Source: Pseudodesulfovibrio sp. (GTDB lineage Bacteria > Desulfobacterota > Desulfovibrionia > Desulfovibrionales > Desulfovibrionaceae). Taken from it: DNA of 64,000 bases. Made by a program: the position numbers and the translations under genes. The DNA is taken from the NCBI GenBank assembly GCA_016744135.1, contig JADGEX010000002.1:124001-188000 (forward strand), in the 5' to 3' direction. Below are positions 54,940 through 63,471 of the stretch, piece after piece. Each line of letters opens with the position of its first letter. Positions within the stretch are counted from its first letter, which is position 1. The notes beneath the pieces are model-generated. The model was not told where the DNA came from. It did not search any database and was given only the letters and a program-made list of their open reading frames with translations.

Positions 54940-55512
54940 TTAGATACCCAAGTTCGGCAGCCCTGTCGCCCGGTAAGGAGCGGCGAACTGCTTGTAGTCG
55001 TAGAATTGCCTGTCTTTGTGCACGAGGTCTCGATGGCAGTCGGTGCAGCGGTACTCTTCGCCTCCATTGGCATAGAGAACCCTGCGATGTGCCAGCATGG
55101 CCCCTCGCTTGTCAGGCATGTGCAGCAGGTTGCGATGGCATTTCATGCATTGGTCATTTTTCATTGTTGACCAGATGCGCTTCTTCATGACGGTTCGATC
55201 ATAGCTTTCGGCTCCGCCCGTAAAGTGGGCGAAAACGTCTTTTAGTCCGTGAGCTGTCTTGGCAAAGAAGAAATCGTATGTGTCCTGTGGTGCAGGCAAG
55301 TGGCAGTCCATACAGTCGGCCACGAAGCCTTGCTCATTGTTGACATGGGTCGATGTCTTCCAGGCCATGACCGCCGGGCGGATTTCATGACAAGAGCCGC
55401 AGAACTCCGGGGTCGAAGTCCTGACCATGGTGTAGTAAGTCATACTGAAGAGCGGAAATGCGATCAGAATGCCGCACAAAACCAACAGAATCGACTTGGT
55501 TTTTCGCTCCAT
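54940..55512 (-). CDS. NapC/NirT-family tetraheme cytochrome c
   Basis: This 190-residue membrane-anchored quinol dehydrogenase has one N-terminal helix (ILLVLCGILIAFPLFSMTYY) and four CXXCH motifs (CGSCH, CMDCH, CMKCH, CTDCH). NapC-type proteins pass electrons from menaquinol to periplasmic partners; here the octaheme HAO-like protein encoded next is the obvious one. It is the first gene of the two-gene operon. Confidence 0.9.
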   Translation of the reverse strand: MERKTKSILLVLCGILIAFPLFSMTYYTMVRTSTPEFCGSCHEIRPAVMAWKTSTHVNNEQGFVADCMDCHLPAPQDTYDFFFAKTAHGLKDVFAHFTGGAESYDRTVMKKRIWSTMKNDQCMKCHRNLLHMPDKRGAMLAHRRVLYANGGEEYRCTDCHRDLVHKDRQFYDYKQFAAPYRATGLPNLGI

Positions 55513-55902
55513 ACCTCCTCCTGGTTGCAGTACATCCTTTCAGGACCAAATGCCCCCGGTCCAGAAAAGAGGGATACGACCAAACTAACAAATTCAGAGG
55601 GAAAAGCCATTACATTTTTGTGTTTTTCGCATGAACATTGATTCATGTGATTTCTCATTGATTTCACAACAGGATGTTTTGACAAAACACTCATCGTAAA
55701 AAGAACGAGTTCTGTACATGAATGGCCGTTTTTGAATCAGGGGAAAATAATTATTTGTCCATTTGTCTCCATGTGCATGAAGGGCGTTTATAGTGAGAGC
55801 ATGTTGTTGTCCTTTTGTGACATTATAATAGGTAACAATTACAACCTATGCCATGAATGGAGAGTCTGTGCAGGCCTAATGTAAGGAAATGGGGAGAGAG
55901 GT
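55513..55902. other. Divergent intergenic region between cytochrome operon and chemoreceptor
   Basis: No gene is seen in these 390 bp. It holds CATGAA/TTCATG (55630-55648) and an inverted TTGTGA/TCACAT pair with 13-bp spacing on the minus strand, upstream of the cytochrome operon, and TATAAT near 55826 upstream of the chemoreceptor. None is a firm regulator site. The chemoreceptor start has a GGGGAGAGAG ribosome site. Confidence 0.5.
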
Positions 55903-57927
55903 ATGAAGAATATTAAATTGAGTGTGAAATTGATTGGTGGGTTTATCGCGACAGCTCTTATTACTCTAGTTGTCGGTGTTATCGGGTATGTTGAGCTTGA
56001 TTCTATGGAAGAACATGTCGTTACCCTTGGTGAAAAAAGCATGCCGAAAGTAGAAGCCCTTCTACAGATGGAATCCCATTTGAATTCAGCGATGGTAGGT
56101 ATGCGTACTTTGATGTCTCCGGGGCTTGATGAGGCGATGCGGAAGTCTCAGTATGAAGTACTTGCCACAAATCGGGCTGCCTATGGTGAAAATTTCAAAG
56201 TTTATTCCACACTGGACCGCTCCCCTCAAGAGGAGCAGTTGAGTAAGGCGTTTCTTGCCGAAGTTGGTGCGTGGTCTAAGAGTAACAATCAAGCGGTTGA
56301 GACATCAAAGAAGTTATTGGCACTCGATATTCTTAATCCTGAACAGTACATGAAGAATCTATGGTTATTTACGAGTGATCATTACCAGTTGGCTGCCAAG
56401 GTCGGTGAATTGCTTGCTGCCGGAAGTTCGTTTGAGGGAGGGGATGACCCTGCTCAATGTCGTTTTGGTCAATGGCTGGCTTCATATACAACAACAAATC
56501 CTGAAATTGCCAAGATATTGAAAGAGGTGCGTAAGCCTCATGATCATTTCCATCAGGCTGTCGCCAGAATCAAAGAAGCGAGCAGACAAGGGCAAAATGG
56601 TGAAGCTTTTGAAGCGTATGAAGGGCAGATGATGCCGGCTGCTGAAGACGTTTTCGGGTATTTCGATAAGCTTCGCGAATCAGCGCAACTGTCTGTTACC
56701 ACCTTCGATGAAATGACCAAAGTCCTTATGGGTGAGTCCGCTGTTGGTCAGGAAAAGACCATGAATGTGATGGACAAGCTGGTTAAATTCAATTTGGAAG
56801 AATCCGACCGATCTGTTCATGAAGCTGAAGCCGGAGCTGAATCTGCCAAATTGTTGGCCGTAGTAGGAGTGATTGTGGGTGTCGTCATAGCCTTGTTCCT
56901 CGGTATACTTTTGACGCGTGGCATCACCGGACCGATTTTCAAGGGCGTTACTTTTGCTCAGGAAATGGCGAATGGCAACTTTTCCGAAAAGCTTGATGTT
57001 GTTCAGAAGGATGAGATCGGTGATCTGGCTAATGCCTTGAATGAAATGGTCGACAAATTGCGAGGCGTGGTTCAGGAAGTTCAATCAGCCTCTGATAATG
57101 TAGCCTCAGGCAGTGAAGAAATGTCTTCTTCATCCCAGAGTCTGTCTCAGGGGGCTACCGAGCAGGCTGCCTCCATTGAGGAGGTGTCTTCCTCCATGGA
57201 AGAGATGGGGGCCAATGTTCGTCAGAGCGCGGACAATGCACAACAAACGGAAAAGATATCGAAACAAGCTGCTGTGGATGCCCGGAAGGGTGGTGATGCT
57301 GTCTTGCAGACCGTTCAGGCCATGAAGGATATTGCCGAAAAGATTTCCATTATTGAGGATATCGCCCGGCAGACCAATCTGCTTGCTTTGAACGCGGCGA
57401 TTGAAGCAGCTCGAGCTGGTGAACATGGTAAAGGTTTTGCGGTTGTGGCCGCAGAAGTTAGAAAGCTTGCCGAGCGATCCGGGACTGCTGCCTCAGAAAT
57501 TAGCGAACTTTCGTCCTCAAGTGTGCAAGTGGCTGAAGGGGCTGGTGAAATGTTGCAGAAAATTGTCCCTGATATTCAAAAAACGGCTGAATTGGTTCAG
57601 GAAATTACCGCCGCATCCAATGAACAGGATGCTGGAGTTGGTCAGATTAACACGGCTATTCAGCAGTTGGATCAGATCATTCAGCAGAATGCCGCGGCTT
57701 CCGAGGAGATGGCCTCGACTTCTGAGGAGTTGTCGGGTCAGGCAACACAGATGCAGATGACTATGAGCTTTTTCAAGATAGGGCATGTCCGTGGCGCGTC
57801 CTCCCGTTCAAAGGTTGTCGCTTCCGCTACGCACACTCCTCAACCCTTGCCGCAAAGCTCTCCGAAGCCTTCAGCAAGTCAAGGTGTTGATATGAATATG
57901 GACGACGAGGATTTTGAACGTTTCTAG
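55903..57927 (+). CDS. Methyl-accepting chemotaxis protein with CZB-like periplasmic domain
   Basis: This 674-residue chemoreceptor has one N-terminal membrane helix (about 9-31), a periplasmic domain (about 32-325), a second helix (about 328-348), a HAMP domain, and a long cytoplasmic signalling coil with the conserved tip [23 protein letters not shown]. The periplasmic part holds [10 protein letters not shown] (Cys186, Gly189, Trp191), His160 and PHDHFH (213-217), the pattern of the chemoreceptor zinc-binding (CZB) domain, which is usually cytoplasmic and C-terminal. It may sense zinc or oxidants such as hypochlorite. The gene is monocistronic. Confidence 0.9.
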   Translation: MKNIKLSVKLIGGFIATALITLVVGVIGYVELDSMEEHVVTLGEKSMPKVEALLQMESHLNSAMVGMRTLMSPGLDEAMRKSQYEVLATNRAAYGENFKVYSTLDRSPQEEQLSKAFLAEVGAWSKSNNQAVETSKKLLALDILNPEQYMKNLWLFTSDHYQLAAKVGELLAAGSSFEGGDDPAQCRFGQWLASYTTTNPEIAKILKEVRKPHDHFHQAVARIKEASRQGQNGEAFEAYEGQMMPAAEDVFGYFDKLRESAQLSVTTFDEMTKVLMGESAVGQEKTMNVMDKLVKFNLEESDRSVHEAEAGAESAKLLAVVGVIVGVVIALFLGILLTRGITGPIFKGVTFAQEMANGNFSEKLDVVQKDEIGDLANALNEMVDKLRGVVQEVQSASDNVASGSEEMSSSSQSLSQGATEQAASIEEVSSSMEEMGANVRQSADNAQQTEKISKQAAVDARKGGDAVLQTVQAMKDIAEKISIIEDIARQTNLLALNAAIEAARAGEHGKGFAVVAAEVRKLAERSGTAASEISELSSSSVQVAEGAGEMLQKIVPDIQKTAELVQEITAASNEQDAGVGQINTAIQQLDQIIQQNAAASEEMASTSEELSGQATQMQMTMSFFKIGHVRGASSRSKVVASATHTPQPLPQSSPKPSASQGVDMNMDDEDFERF

Positions 57928-57950
57928 TCTTGTCAATTTTGTCAACACTC

Positions 57951-57981
57951 AGGCTCCTGCCGTATGGTAGGGGCCTTTTTC
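57951..57981 (+). terminator. Terminator of the chemoreceptor gene
   Basis: AGGCTCCTGCC and GGTAGGGGCCT pair over 11 positions (two G-T) with a 4-nt loop, followed by TTTTTC. Confidence 0.85.
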
Positions 57982-58083
57982 GTTCTTTGTGGTAAGTGGA
58001 GGAGGTTTTCTTTTTAAAAGACATAGCATACATTATGAAGTATCGAAAAGGATAGGGAATGGCAGTTGTTCTGTGAGGCGTAT

Positions 58084-58815
58084 ATGCGTTTTATTTCTCT
58101 TTTTTTCATGTTCTTCATGTTTATCGTCCCTTTTGTTGGAGCGGATGACTCGCAACCATATAAGATTGCGTGCTATCATATTCCCTTACTCGTTGACGAC
58201 AAAGAAAACGGTGCCTTCATAGAGCTTTTCAAGGAAGCAGCTCAGAGGGCCGGGATTCGTTATACCATGCGTTTGGTCCCGGCAAAGCGGGCTATGCGGT
58301 ATTTTGAAGATGGTGATGTCATAGCAATTATACCGGCTTTACGGCCCACTCTTGCCCTTGATGCAGCCTTGACCCGGCAGATTTTTTCCAAACAGGTACA
58401 CGCGTTCGTCAGAAGTGGCGAATCAATTCCCAAAAATGTTGATTCTTTGGAAGGGAAACGAATTGGTTTGACGCGAGGTTTTGCTTATCCACGTGCAATT
58501 TTGATGAATGAAAATATCGATATCGATTATGCCGATACGACAGAGGGCAGTTTGTTGAAGCTGCTTGAGGGGCGGATTGATGCTGTTGTTGCCGATGGGT
58601 ACACGGCACTATATGCCATTGAGAAAGTGGGATTGTCCGGTTTTCATTATGATCTTTCCGCCATTCTTGACGAGCAACCTGTCTATATCGCTTTTCAACC
58701 TTCAGATGAAGGGAGGGAGCTGGCTCGGAAAATTTCTCTCGCTCTTACATCAATGGAGTCGGATGGGACGATGGGGAAGATCCTCCCTGACATTACAGGG
58801 AATTATCGTAAATAG
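58084..58815 (+). CDS. Periplasmic family-3 solute-binding protein (orphan)
   Basis: This 243-residue secreted protein has a very hydrophobic signal peptide ending near VGADD. The mature protein has AFIELFKEAAQRAGI, VPAKRAMRYFEDGDV and SLEGKRIGLTRGFAYP, the pattern of orphan amino-acid-binding-like proteins of Desulfovibrio and Vibrio. ATG 58084 has GAGG 5 nt upstream. No transporter genes adjoin; it lies after the chemoreceptor and may present ligands to a sensor, which is inference. It is the second family-3 protein in the window, with low similarity to the one at 8429. Confidence 0.85.
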   Translation: MRFISLFFMFFMFIVPFVGADDSQPYKIACYHIPLLVDDKENGAFIELFKEAAQRAGIRYTMRLVPAKRAMRYFEDGDVIAIIPALRPTLALDAALTRQIFSKQVHAFVRSGESIPKNVDSLEGKRIGLTRGFAYPRAILMNENIDIDYADTTEGSLLKLLEGRIDAVVADGYTALYAIEKVGLSGFHYDLSAILDEQPVYIAFQPSDEGRELARKISLALTSMESDGTMGKILPDITGNYRK

Positions 58816-58841
58816 ATTGTTGAAGAATATTTTTGTCAAAA

Positions 58842-58872
58842 AAAAGGCCCGCGCTTCTGCACGGGCCTTTTT
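58842..58872. terminator. Bidirectional terminator between convergent genes
   Basis: AAAAAGGCCCG and CGGGCCTTTTT form an 11-bp stem with a 9-nt loop. It serves both the binding-protein gene and the minus-strand glutamate synthase-type gene. Confidence 0.9.
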
Positions 58873-58890
58873 ATAGTTTGAATGACGGTA

Positions 58891-60519
58891 TTACATATCC
58901 AGGATTTTCTTGGCGGTTTCATCCATGACGTCGGTGATGAACGGAATACCAGTTTCCTTTTCTGTCTCACGGTTGCCTGAAGCGATATCATTACGGGTGA
59001 TGTCGTCCAGATCGAATTTGCGTGCGCCAGCCATGAGCTGTTGCAGGCCAGCGGAGAGCTTGTCCACGAGACACCAGATGCCCAAGGCACCCAGAGGTAC
59101 GCTTTTCATTTCTTCCTTGCCGACTTTCTTCTCCACATCCTGATAGCAGGCGAAGATCTTGTCGGCGGTATCGCCGTATTTGGCCACAGCTGCGGGGAGT
59201 TTGTCCCAGTTGCCGCAAACGGCTTCTTTACGTTCGGGGAAGAGGACACCTTCGATGTTGGAGCCGAGGAATCCGGGAATCATCATGGCGCGTCCCATGC
59301 AGATCAGTTTTGTGTAGGGAGCACCCATGGCAAGAGCCTTGAAGATGCTGCTTCCCTTGGCGAATCCGCCTGCGAAGGACATGTCGACGACATTCTTACC
59401 TTGAGCGGCCAGGTGGCTGGCGTATTCATGGGCCTTGGCATGCAGGAGGATGGAGGGGACGCCCCATGTTTCCATCATGTTCCAAGGGCTCATGCCGGTA
59501 CCACCGCCGGAACCATCCATGGTCAGCAGGTCAAGCTCTGCTTCGGAAGCGAATTTGATGGCCATAGCCAGTGCTTCCATGCCGTAGGAGCCGGTCTTCA
59601 GGGAAATGCGTTTGAAGCCGAGCTTACGCAGATAGTTGACCGAAGTCATGAAATCGTCGTGCACCTGCTCGTAGGAGCTGAGGTTGGTGTATCCCAGGCG
59701 ACTGTGACGGGCGAAATGGGTGATTGCGCCGCGTTTGTAGCCTTCTTTGACTTCGGGTTTTGCCGGGTCCGGGTCGACAAGGTAGCCGCGATCTTTCAGG
59801 AACTGGGCGTAATCAAGACTGGTGACTTCGATTTCGCCACCGATATTCTTTGCGCCCTGGCCCCATTTCAGTTCGATGATGACCTTGTCACCATACTTTT
59901 CAGCCACGTATTCGGCAACGCCGTTGCGAGTGTCCTCAACGTTCATTTGGACGATGATTGCACCGTAGCCATCATAGTATCGCATGTAGGTGTCAATGCG
60001 GCGTTCCAGTTCAGGAGCCTTGACGATACGTCCGTCCTTGATCTCGGACTCGCGGTCCACACCAACAACGTTTTCACCGACAACGATGGGAGCACCGACC
60101 AAGGCACAGCCTGCGGCAAATGCATCCCAGTATTTTGCGGCGATGAAAGTGGAGCCGAGTGCGCCGGTCATGAAGGGCACCTTGCACTTGGTTTTTTCCT
60201 TGGCTCCGAAAGATGTCTCAAGGTTGACGTCGGTGAACAGCAGATCCTGATCGGTATCTACAGAACCCGTGGCGCCGTAATTTAATCCTTGAATGCGCAG
60301 CGAGTTGTAGGAAACGCCTACGTGAGTCGTGTTGCCGCTGCCGGCGGTAACCAGTCCGAAATCTCTGGGATAGAGCATTTCACGGCCTCGCAGAGACGAG
60401 AGCCATGTCTCACATTTGCCCTGACAATCCGCTCTGCACAATGTGCACAATCCAGACTCAATGGCATTTCCACGGTTCACACTTCCAAGCACGTCATTGC
60501 TTTTTGACCAATTTGTCAT
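58891..60519 (-). CDS. FMN-binding glutamate synthase-family protein
   Basis: This 542-residue protein has the FMN-barrel of the glutamate synthase large subunit (central domain only), without amidotransferase domain. An N-terminal Cys motif CTLCRADCQGKCETW (residues about 24-38) suggests an iron-sulfur or zinc site. LLTMDGSGGGTGMSPWNMMETWG near 355 matches the FMN-phosphate region of GltB. Such stand-alone forms occur in archaea and sulfate reducers; the precise reaction is not established. ATG 60519 has GGGAG upstream; an in-frame start 72 nt earlier lacks one. Confidence 0.85.
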   Translation of the reverse strand: MTNWSKSNDVLGSVNRGNAIESGLCTLCRADCQGKCETWLSSLRGREMLYPRDFGLVTAGSGNTTHVGVSYNSLRIQGLNYGATGSVDTDQDLLFTDVNLETSFGAKEKTKCKVPFMTGALGSTFIAAKYWDAFAAGCALVGAPIVVGENVVGVDRESEIKDGRIVKAPELERRIDTYMRYYDGYGAIIVQMNVEDTRNGVAEYVAEKYGDKVIIELKWGQGAKNIGGEIEVTSLDYAQFLKDRGYLVDPDPAKPEVKEGYKRGAITHFARHSRLGYTNLSSYEQVHDDFMTSVNYLRKLGFKRISLKTGSYGMEALAMAIKFASEAELDLLTMDGSGGGTGMSPWNMMETWGVPSILLHAKAHEYASHLAAQGKNVVDMSFAGGFAKGSSIFKALAMGAPYTKLICMGRAMMIPGFLGSNIEGVLFPERKEAVCGNWDKLPAAVAKYGDTADKIFACYQDVEKKVGKEEMKSVPLGALGIWCLVDKLSAGLQQLMAGARKFDLDDITRNDIASGNRETEKETGIPFITDVMDETAKKILDM

Positions 60520-60579
60520 AAACTCTCCCTTTATGCGTCTTTTGGTTTGAGGTTTTTGCCTATTATCAGCAGATTTTAC

Positions 60580-60616
60580 CTTTGTCATCATTTATCGATA
60601 GTCAAAAATGACAAAG
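60580..60616 (-). promoter_or_regulatory. Inverted repeat upstream of the glutamate synthase-type gene
   Basis: CTTTGTCAT and ATGACAAAG are perfect 9-bp arms with a 19-bp AT-rich spacer. The centre lies about 80 bp before the start codon, so an operator is possible. No regulator gene adjoins. Confidence 0.4.
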
Positions 60617-60743
60617 AAGCAGTATTTCTCTACAAAAATGTATTTTTATCGAAAAAGTTGACTGAATAAATATGGAATGGCGAATTTTCGTCGGGATTGC
60701 CGACTTTTGAAGTGTGGAACAAAATATAGCCCTTTAAAAAGGG

Positions 60744-60778
60744 AAAGCCCCAATTCTGCCATGCAGAATTGGGGCTTT
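60744..60778 (-). terminator. Perfect palindromic terminator downstream of the HxlR gene
   Basis: AAAGCCCCAATTCTGC and GCAGAATTGGGGCTTT form a perfect 16-bp stem with a very small loop (CAT). On the minus strand TTTCCCTTTTT follows. It lies 256 bp beyond the end of the HxlR gene. Confidence 0.75.
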
Positions 60779-61033
60779 AGGTGTTGATATTACTGAATGT
60801 TAGTCAAACTGATTTTGAAGTTCGATTGGCGGAATTTTATAAAAGTCAGTCGCTACCTGTGGCGTGGTTCATGCTTATTGGTTCGTAATCGTTGACGATT
60901 GGCCTAATCCTTTGGTTATGTCGTCAATGCGACTTTGACCAAAAATCGTCCGCTTTTCAAGTGCGTCATAGTTTTTTGGACGATAGAGTGTCGTAGTCTT
61001 TCTAATATGCAAAAATGAGAAGTTTAATTTTGC

Positions 61034-61375
61034 TCACGATTCTTCGGTCGGTTCAATTTTCAAATTATCCATTGCCCAGTTGTGCATCATTTCAAGTATC
61101 GGAAATACACTGTGCCCCAGTTCGGTCAATCCGTATTCGACTCGCGGCGGAACTTCCGGGAAGACAGTACGGGTCAACAGTTTGTCTTCTTCCATCTCTT
61201 TCAGCTGTTGGGTGAGCATCTTTTGGCTCACTCCAGGAACAATGCGTTCCAACTCTTTATATCGTATATTCCCATCATGCAGATGCCATAGAATTAGGCT
61301 CTTCCATTTTCCACTGATCAGCCCAACTGTAACTTCGACCGGGCAGCGAAATTGTTTGTTTTTGAATGTAATCAT
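61034..61375 (-). CDS. HxlR-family winged-helix regulator
   Basis: This 113-residue regulator shows CPVEVTVGLISGKWKSLILWHL near residue 11 and the wing region with SQKMLTQQLKEMEEDKLL, as in HxlR/YodB-type proteins. The conserved Cys near residue 11 often senses quinones, aldehydes or oxidants. ATG 61375 has GAAGGA just upstream; the TTG at 61387 is a weaker choice. It is divergent from a VOC-family gene, which it probably controls. Confidence 0.9.
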   Translation of the reverse strand: MITFKNKQFRCPVEVTVGLISGKWKSLILWHLHDGNIRYKELERIVPGVSQKMLTQQLKEMEEDKLLTRTVFPEVPPRVEYGLTELGHSVFPILEMMHNWAMDNLKIEPTEES

Positions 61376-61427
61376 AATTTCCTTCAAAAAAGTTAATATG
61401 CAATCATGGCGAGATTACACTATTCTT

Positions 61428-61437
61428 ACCAATTGGT
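61428..61437. promoter_or_regulatory. Palindrome in the hxlR-VOC intergenic region
   Basis: ACCAATTGGT is a perfect 10-bp palindrome in the 145-bp gap between the divergent genes. It is a candidate operator for the HxlR protein, but short and untested. Confidence 0.3.
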
Positions 61438-61520
61438 TCGTCACGAAGGGGAAAGTGCCTTCTTGCGCAATAATTTTGAACGGTTATTGTTTATTGACCA
61501 AACACAACAAGGAGAAAATT

Positions 61521-62018
61521 ATGACCTATCCAAGAACTTTTTCTCATATTGGAATCACCGTGACAAACCTTGAAGAGGCAGTCAATTTTTATACCAAGGT
61601 GTTAGGGTGGTATCTGATTATGGAACCTACCGAAATCAAACAGGACGATTCTGCAATTGGTGTGATGTGCAATGATGTTTTTGGCGAGGGGTGGGGAAGT
61701 TTCAAGATTGCCCATCTCTCAACAGGTGACAAGATCGGTGTCGAAATATTTGAGTTCCCCAACTCTGAACGCAGAGAAAATAATTTCGAATTCTGGAAGA
61801 CCGGTGTTTTCCATTTCAGCGTGCAAGACCCGGATGTCGAAGGCCTTGCTGCCAAGATCGTCGCTAGCGGCGGTAGGCAACGTATGCCTGTGCGAGAATA
61901 TTACCCCGGCGAGAAGCCATATCGCATGGTGTATTGTGAAGATCCATTTGGCAACATCATCGAAATCTATAGTCACAGCTATGAATTGACGTATTCTGCC
62001 GGAGCCTATCAAGACTAG
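61521..62018 (+). CDS. VOC-superfamily protein (glyoxalase/dioxygenase fold)
   Basis: This 165-residue protein has paired beta-alpha-beta modules with SHIGITVTNLEEAVNFYTKVLGW at the start and FHFSVQDPDVEGLAAKI near residue 98. His and Glu residues expected for metal binding are in SHIGI, FHFSV and IIEIYSHS. VOC enzymes include glyoxalase I, dioxygenases and resistance proteins; the reaction here is unknown. AAGGAGA precedes ATG 61521. The divergent HxlR gene suggests induction by an electrophile. Confidence 0.88.
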   Translation: MTYPRTFSHIGITVTNLEEAVNFYTKVLGWYLIMEPTEIKQDDSAIGVMCNDVFGEGWGSFKIAHLSTGDKIGVEIFEFPNSERRENNFEFWKTGVFHFSVQDPDVEGLAAKIVASGGRQRMPVREYYPGEKPYRMVYCEDPFGNIIEIYSHSYELTYSAGAYQD

Positions 62019-62062
62019 TATGCTGGAGTTTTAGTTTATTTTAGACAAAAGCTATTTGTTCT

Positions 62063-62101
62063 AAAAGCCTCCCACTTGTTATACACAAGTGGGAGGCTTT
62101 T
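62063..62101 (+). terminator. Terminator of the VOC gene
   Basis: AAAAGCCTCCCACTTGT and ACAAGTGGGAGGCTTTT form a perfect 17-bp stem with a small loop, ending in TTTTG. Confidence 0.9.
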
Positions 62102-62186
62102 GATGTTTATTTAGGGTATGGTCCGAGTGGATCACTCCTAAGGGCAAAACAAATTGTTATATGCAGATGAATTTATTGATAACGAT

Positions 62187-62280
62187 TGGCGGAAGCGTAC
62201 AGGAGTCGAACCTGCCCAGGACATCACTGCCCAACATTGGTTTTGAAGACCAAGCGCCACACCGGTGACGAAACGCTTCC
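62187..62280 (-). tRNA. selC: tRNA-Sec (anticodon UCA), encoded CCA
   Basis: The 94-nt gene on the minus strand begins GGAAGCGT and ends ACGCTTCC-G-CCA, giving the 8-bp acceptor stem specific to bacterial tRNA-Sec. The anticodon arm TTGGT-CTTCAAA-ACCAA has anticodon UCA, which reads UGA. A long variable arm follows and a T-arm with TTCGA lies before the acceptor. It inserts selenocysteine together with SelB at SECIS-bearing UGAs, such as that at 49290 in this window. selA, selB and selD are not in view. Confidence 0.95.
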
Positions 62281-62408
62281 ATGCAACGAATAGGGGATAA
62301 CTTCTATCAAGTTTGACGGGTGCCGACAAGCGGGAAGGATCAACCCATGGTTTGGCCCTGAATGAGACTATTTGTTTCATTAAATGTACAAGTTGTTGGT
62401 CGTTTTTA

Positions 62409-63221
62409 TTATCCCACAAGGTTTTTCCATGCTGGTACGTGAAAGATGCAATCTTCAGCTTCTTTTTCCATTTGTAGGAAAAGCGGTATTGGCAGTGTGA
62501 GCGTTATTATATCATTTCGGAAGCGTTTGCGCATGACTTCCCGACCATCGGTGCCCATCATGCCCATCACGGCTCTGGGAGCATCCGATTCGGCTTCGGC
62601 ATAGGCAAAGGCACTGATGCCACTGCAGTCTGTGCCTTGAGGGATTCGGACGGGGTCGGTTCCTTTCATTACAGAGCCTGCAAGTGTTACAAGTCCTGAT
62701 AGTTCAAGTGGATTGACCGGAAAGATTATGGCGCGGATATTTTCATCATTTGAAGTCTCGCTCAGGGGTTTGAAAAGAACATATTTCTGTTTGATATCGT
62801 AGCGTGGCAATTCGTGGAGAATCCATTTTTTTGCAAGGTCCAGACTACAATGTCTACGTTCCCCATATTCAAACATGTCCTTCCAACTTTTAGGAACAGA
62901 GTCGATCCGTTTTTGATAAGCAGTTTTGTCCTGTGCGGACTTCAGTCCCTTGCTGAATAATGCAGCATGGGTTTCAAGCATTTCTTCCGACGCGTCAAAG
63001 CCTGAACCGAAACCCAAGGCGGCTCGACCGCCGGTACACAGGACGGTTTCGCGGCTTCCTCCAGCGACTTTGCCTTGTGTAGAGGCGTGGGCAAACAGAT
63101 AGAGGACGCAGCCAAATTTATCTTTTTTGAATTGGAACGTGTTTGTGGGGATGGTATCACTCCACACTACTGCTACCGGTGCAAATTCTGGCTTGAGGTT
63201 TTCGACGATGATGCTTTTCAT
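62409..63221 (-). CDS. DUF169-family protein
   Basis: This 270-residue protein lacks signal peptide and membrane segments. It shows PVAVVWSD near residue 16, CVLYLFAHASTQGKVAG near 38, a GRAALGFGSGF segment near 68 and KPLSETSNDENIRAIIFPVNPLELSGLV near 150, the pattern of DUF169 proteins found in many anaerobes. The function is unknown. GGGAG lies 6 nt before the ATG. It is directly upstream of selC on the same strand, though they are probably separate units. Confidence 0.85.
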   Translation of the reverse strand: MKSIIVENLKPEFAPVAVVWSDTIPTNTFQFKKDKFGCVLYLFAHASTQGKVAGGSRETVLCTGGRAALGFGSGFDASEEMLETHAALFSKGLKSAQDKTAYQKRIDSVPKSWKDMFEYGERRHCSLDLAKKWILHELPRYDIKQKYVLFKPLSETSNDENIRAIIFPVNPLELSGLVTLAGSVMKGTDPVRIPQGTDCSGISAFAYAEAESDAPRAVMGMMGTDGREVMRKRFRNDIITLTLPIPLFLQMEKEAEDCIFHVPAWKNLVG

Positions 63222-63364
63222 GCTTACTCCCGTGACGATGATTTCATAGTAGAGAAGGTGTTTCCCATGGTGAATTAAGGGGCGGGGGCCGCAATTTTTT
63301 TTAAGGCATTGCAGTTATTGAAGGCGAAGTACAACAAATGATGTGTTTATTTTGTCCTATGCCT

Positions 63365-63399
63365 AAAAAAAAGTCCGCCATGGTATTCGCATGGCGGAC
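63365..63399 (-). terminator. Terminator of the Spy-like gene
   Basis: GTCCGCCATG and CATGGCGGAC form a perfect 10-bp stem with a 7-nt loop. On the minus strand TTTTTTTT follows, 73 bp after the stop codon. Confidence 0.88.
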
Positions 63400-63471
63400 G
63401 GGATGGATATGTTTTAAACAACACAAGTTTTTATTGAATCGCTCATGTTGGAGGTTGGTTTGCGCGAGAGC

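Larger units (their letters stand above)
60520..61033. other. Intergenic region upstream of the glutamate synthase-type gene
   Basis: No gene is seen. It contains an inverted repeat CTTTGTCAT/ATGACAAAG (60580-60588 and 60608-60616, 19-bp spacer), which could bind a regulator of the minus-strand gene, the terminator at 60744-60778, and a small palindrome AATCGT-TG-ACGATT near 60887. Confidence 0.5.

Noticed and set aside
55600-55680. HcpR/FNR-type operator upstream of the cytochrome operon
   Set aside because: TTGTGA and TCACAT arms are present but 13 bp apart, not the 6 bp of the HcpR consensus, and no second site supports it.
59041-60285. Long plus-strand open frame opposite the glutamate synthase-type gene
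   Set aside because: Antisense shadow of a well-supported gene; composition is low-quality for a protein and no start signal is seen.
62187-62280. Integration site at the tRNA gene
   Set aside because: No integrase, direct repeat of the tRNA 3' end or foreign gene block is seen beside it in the window.
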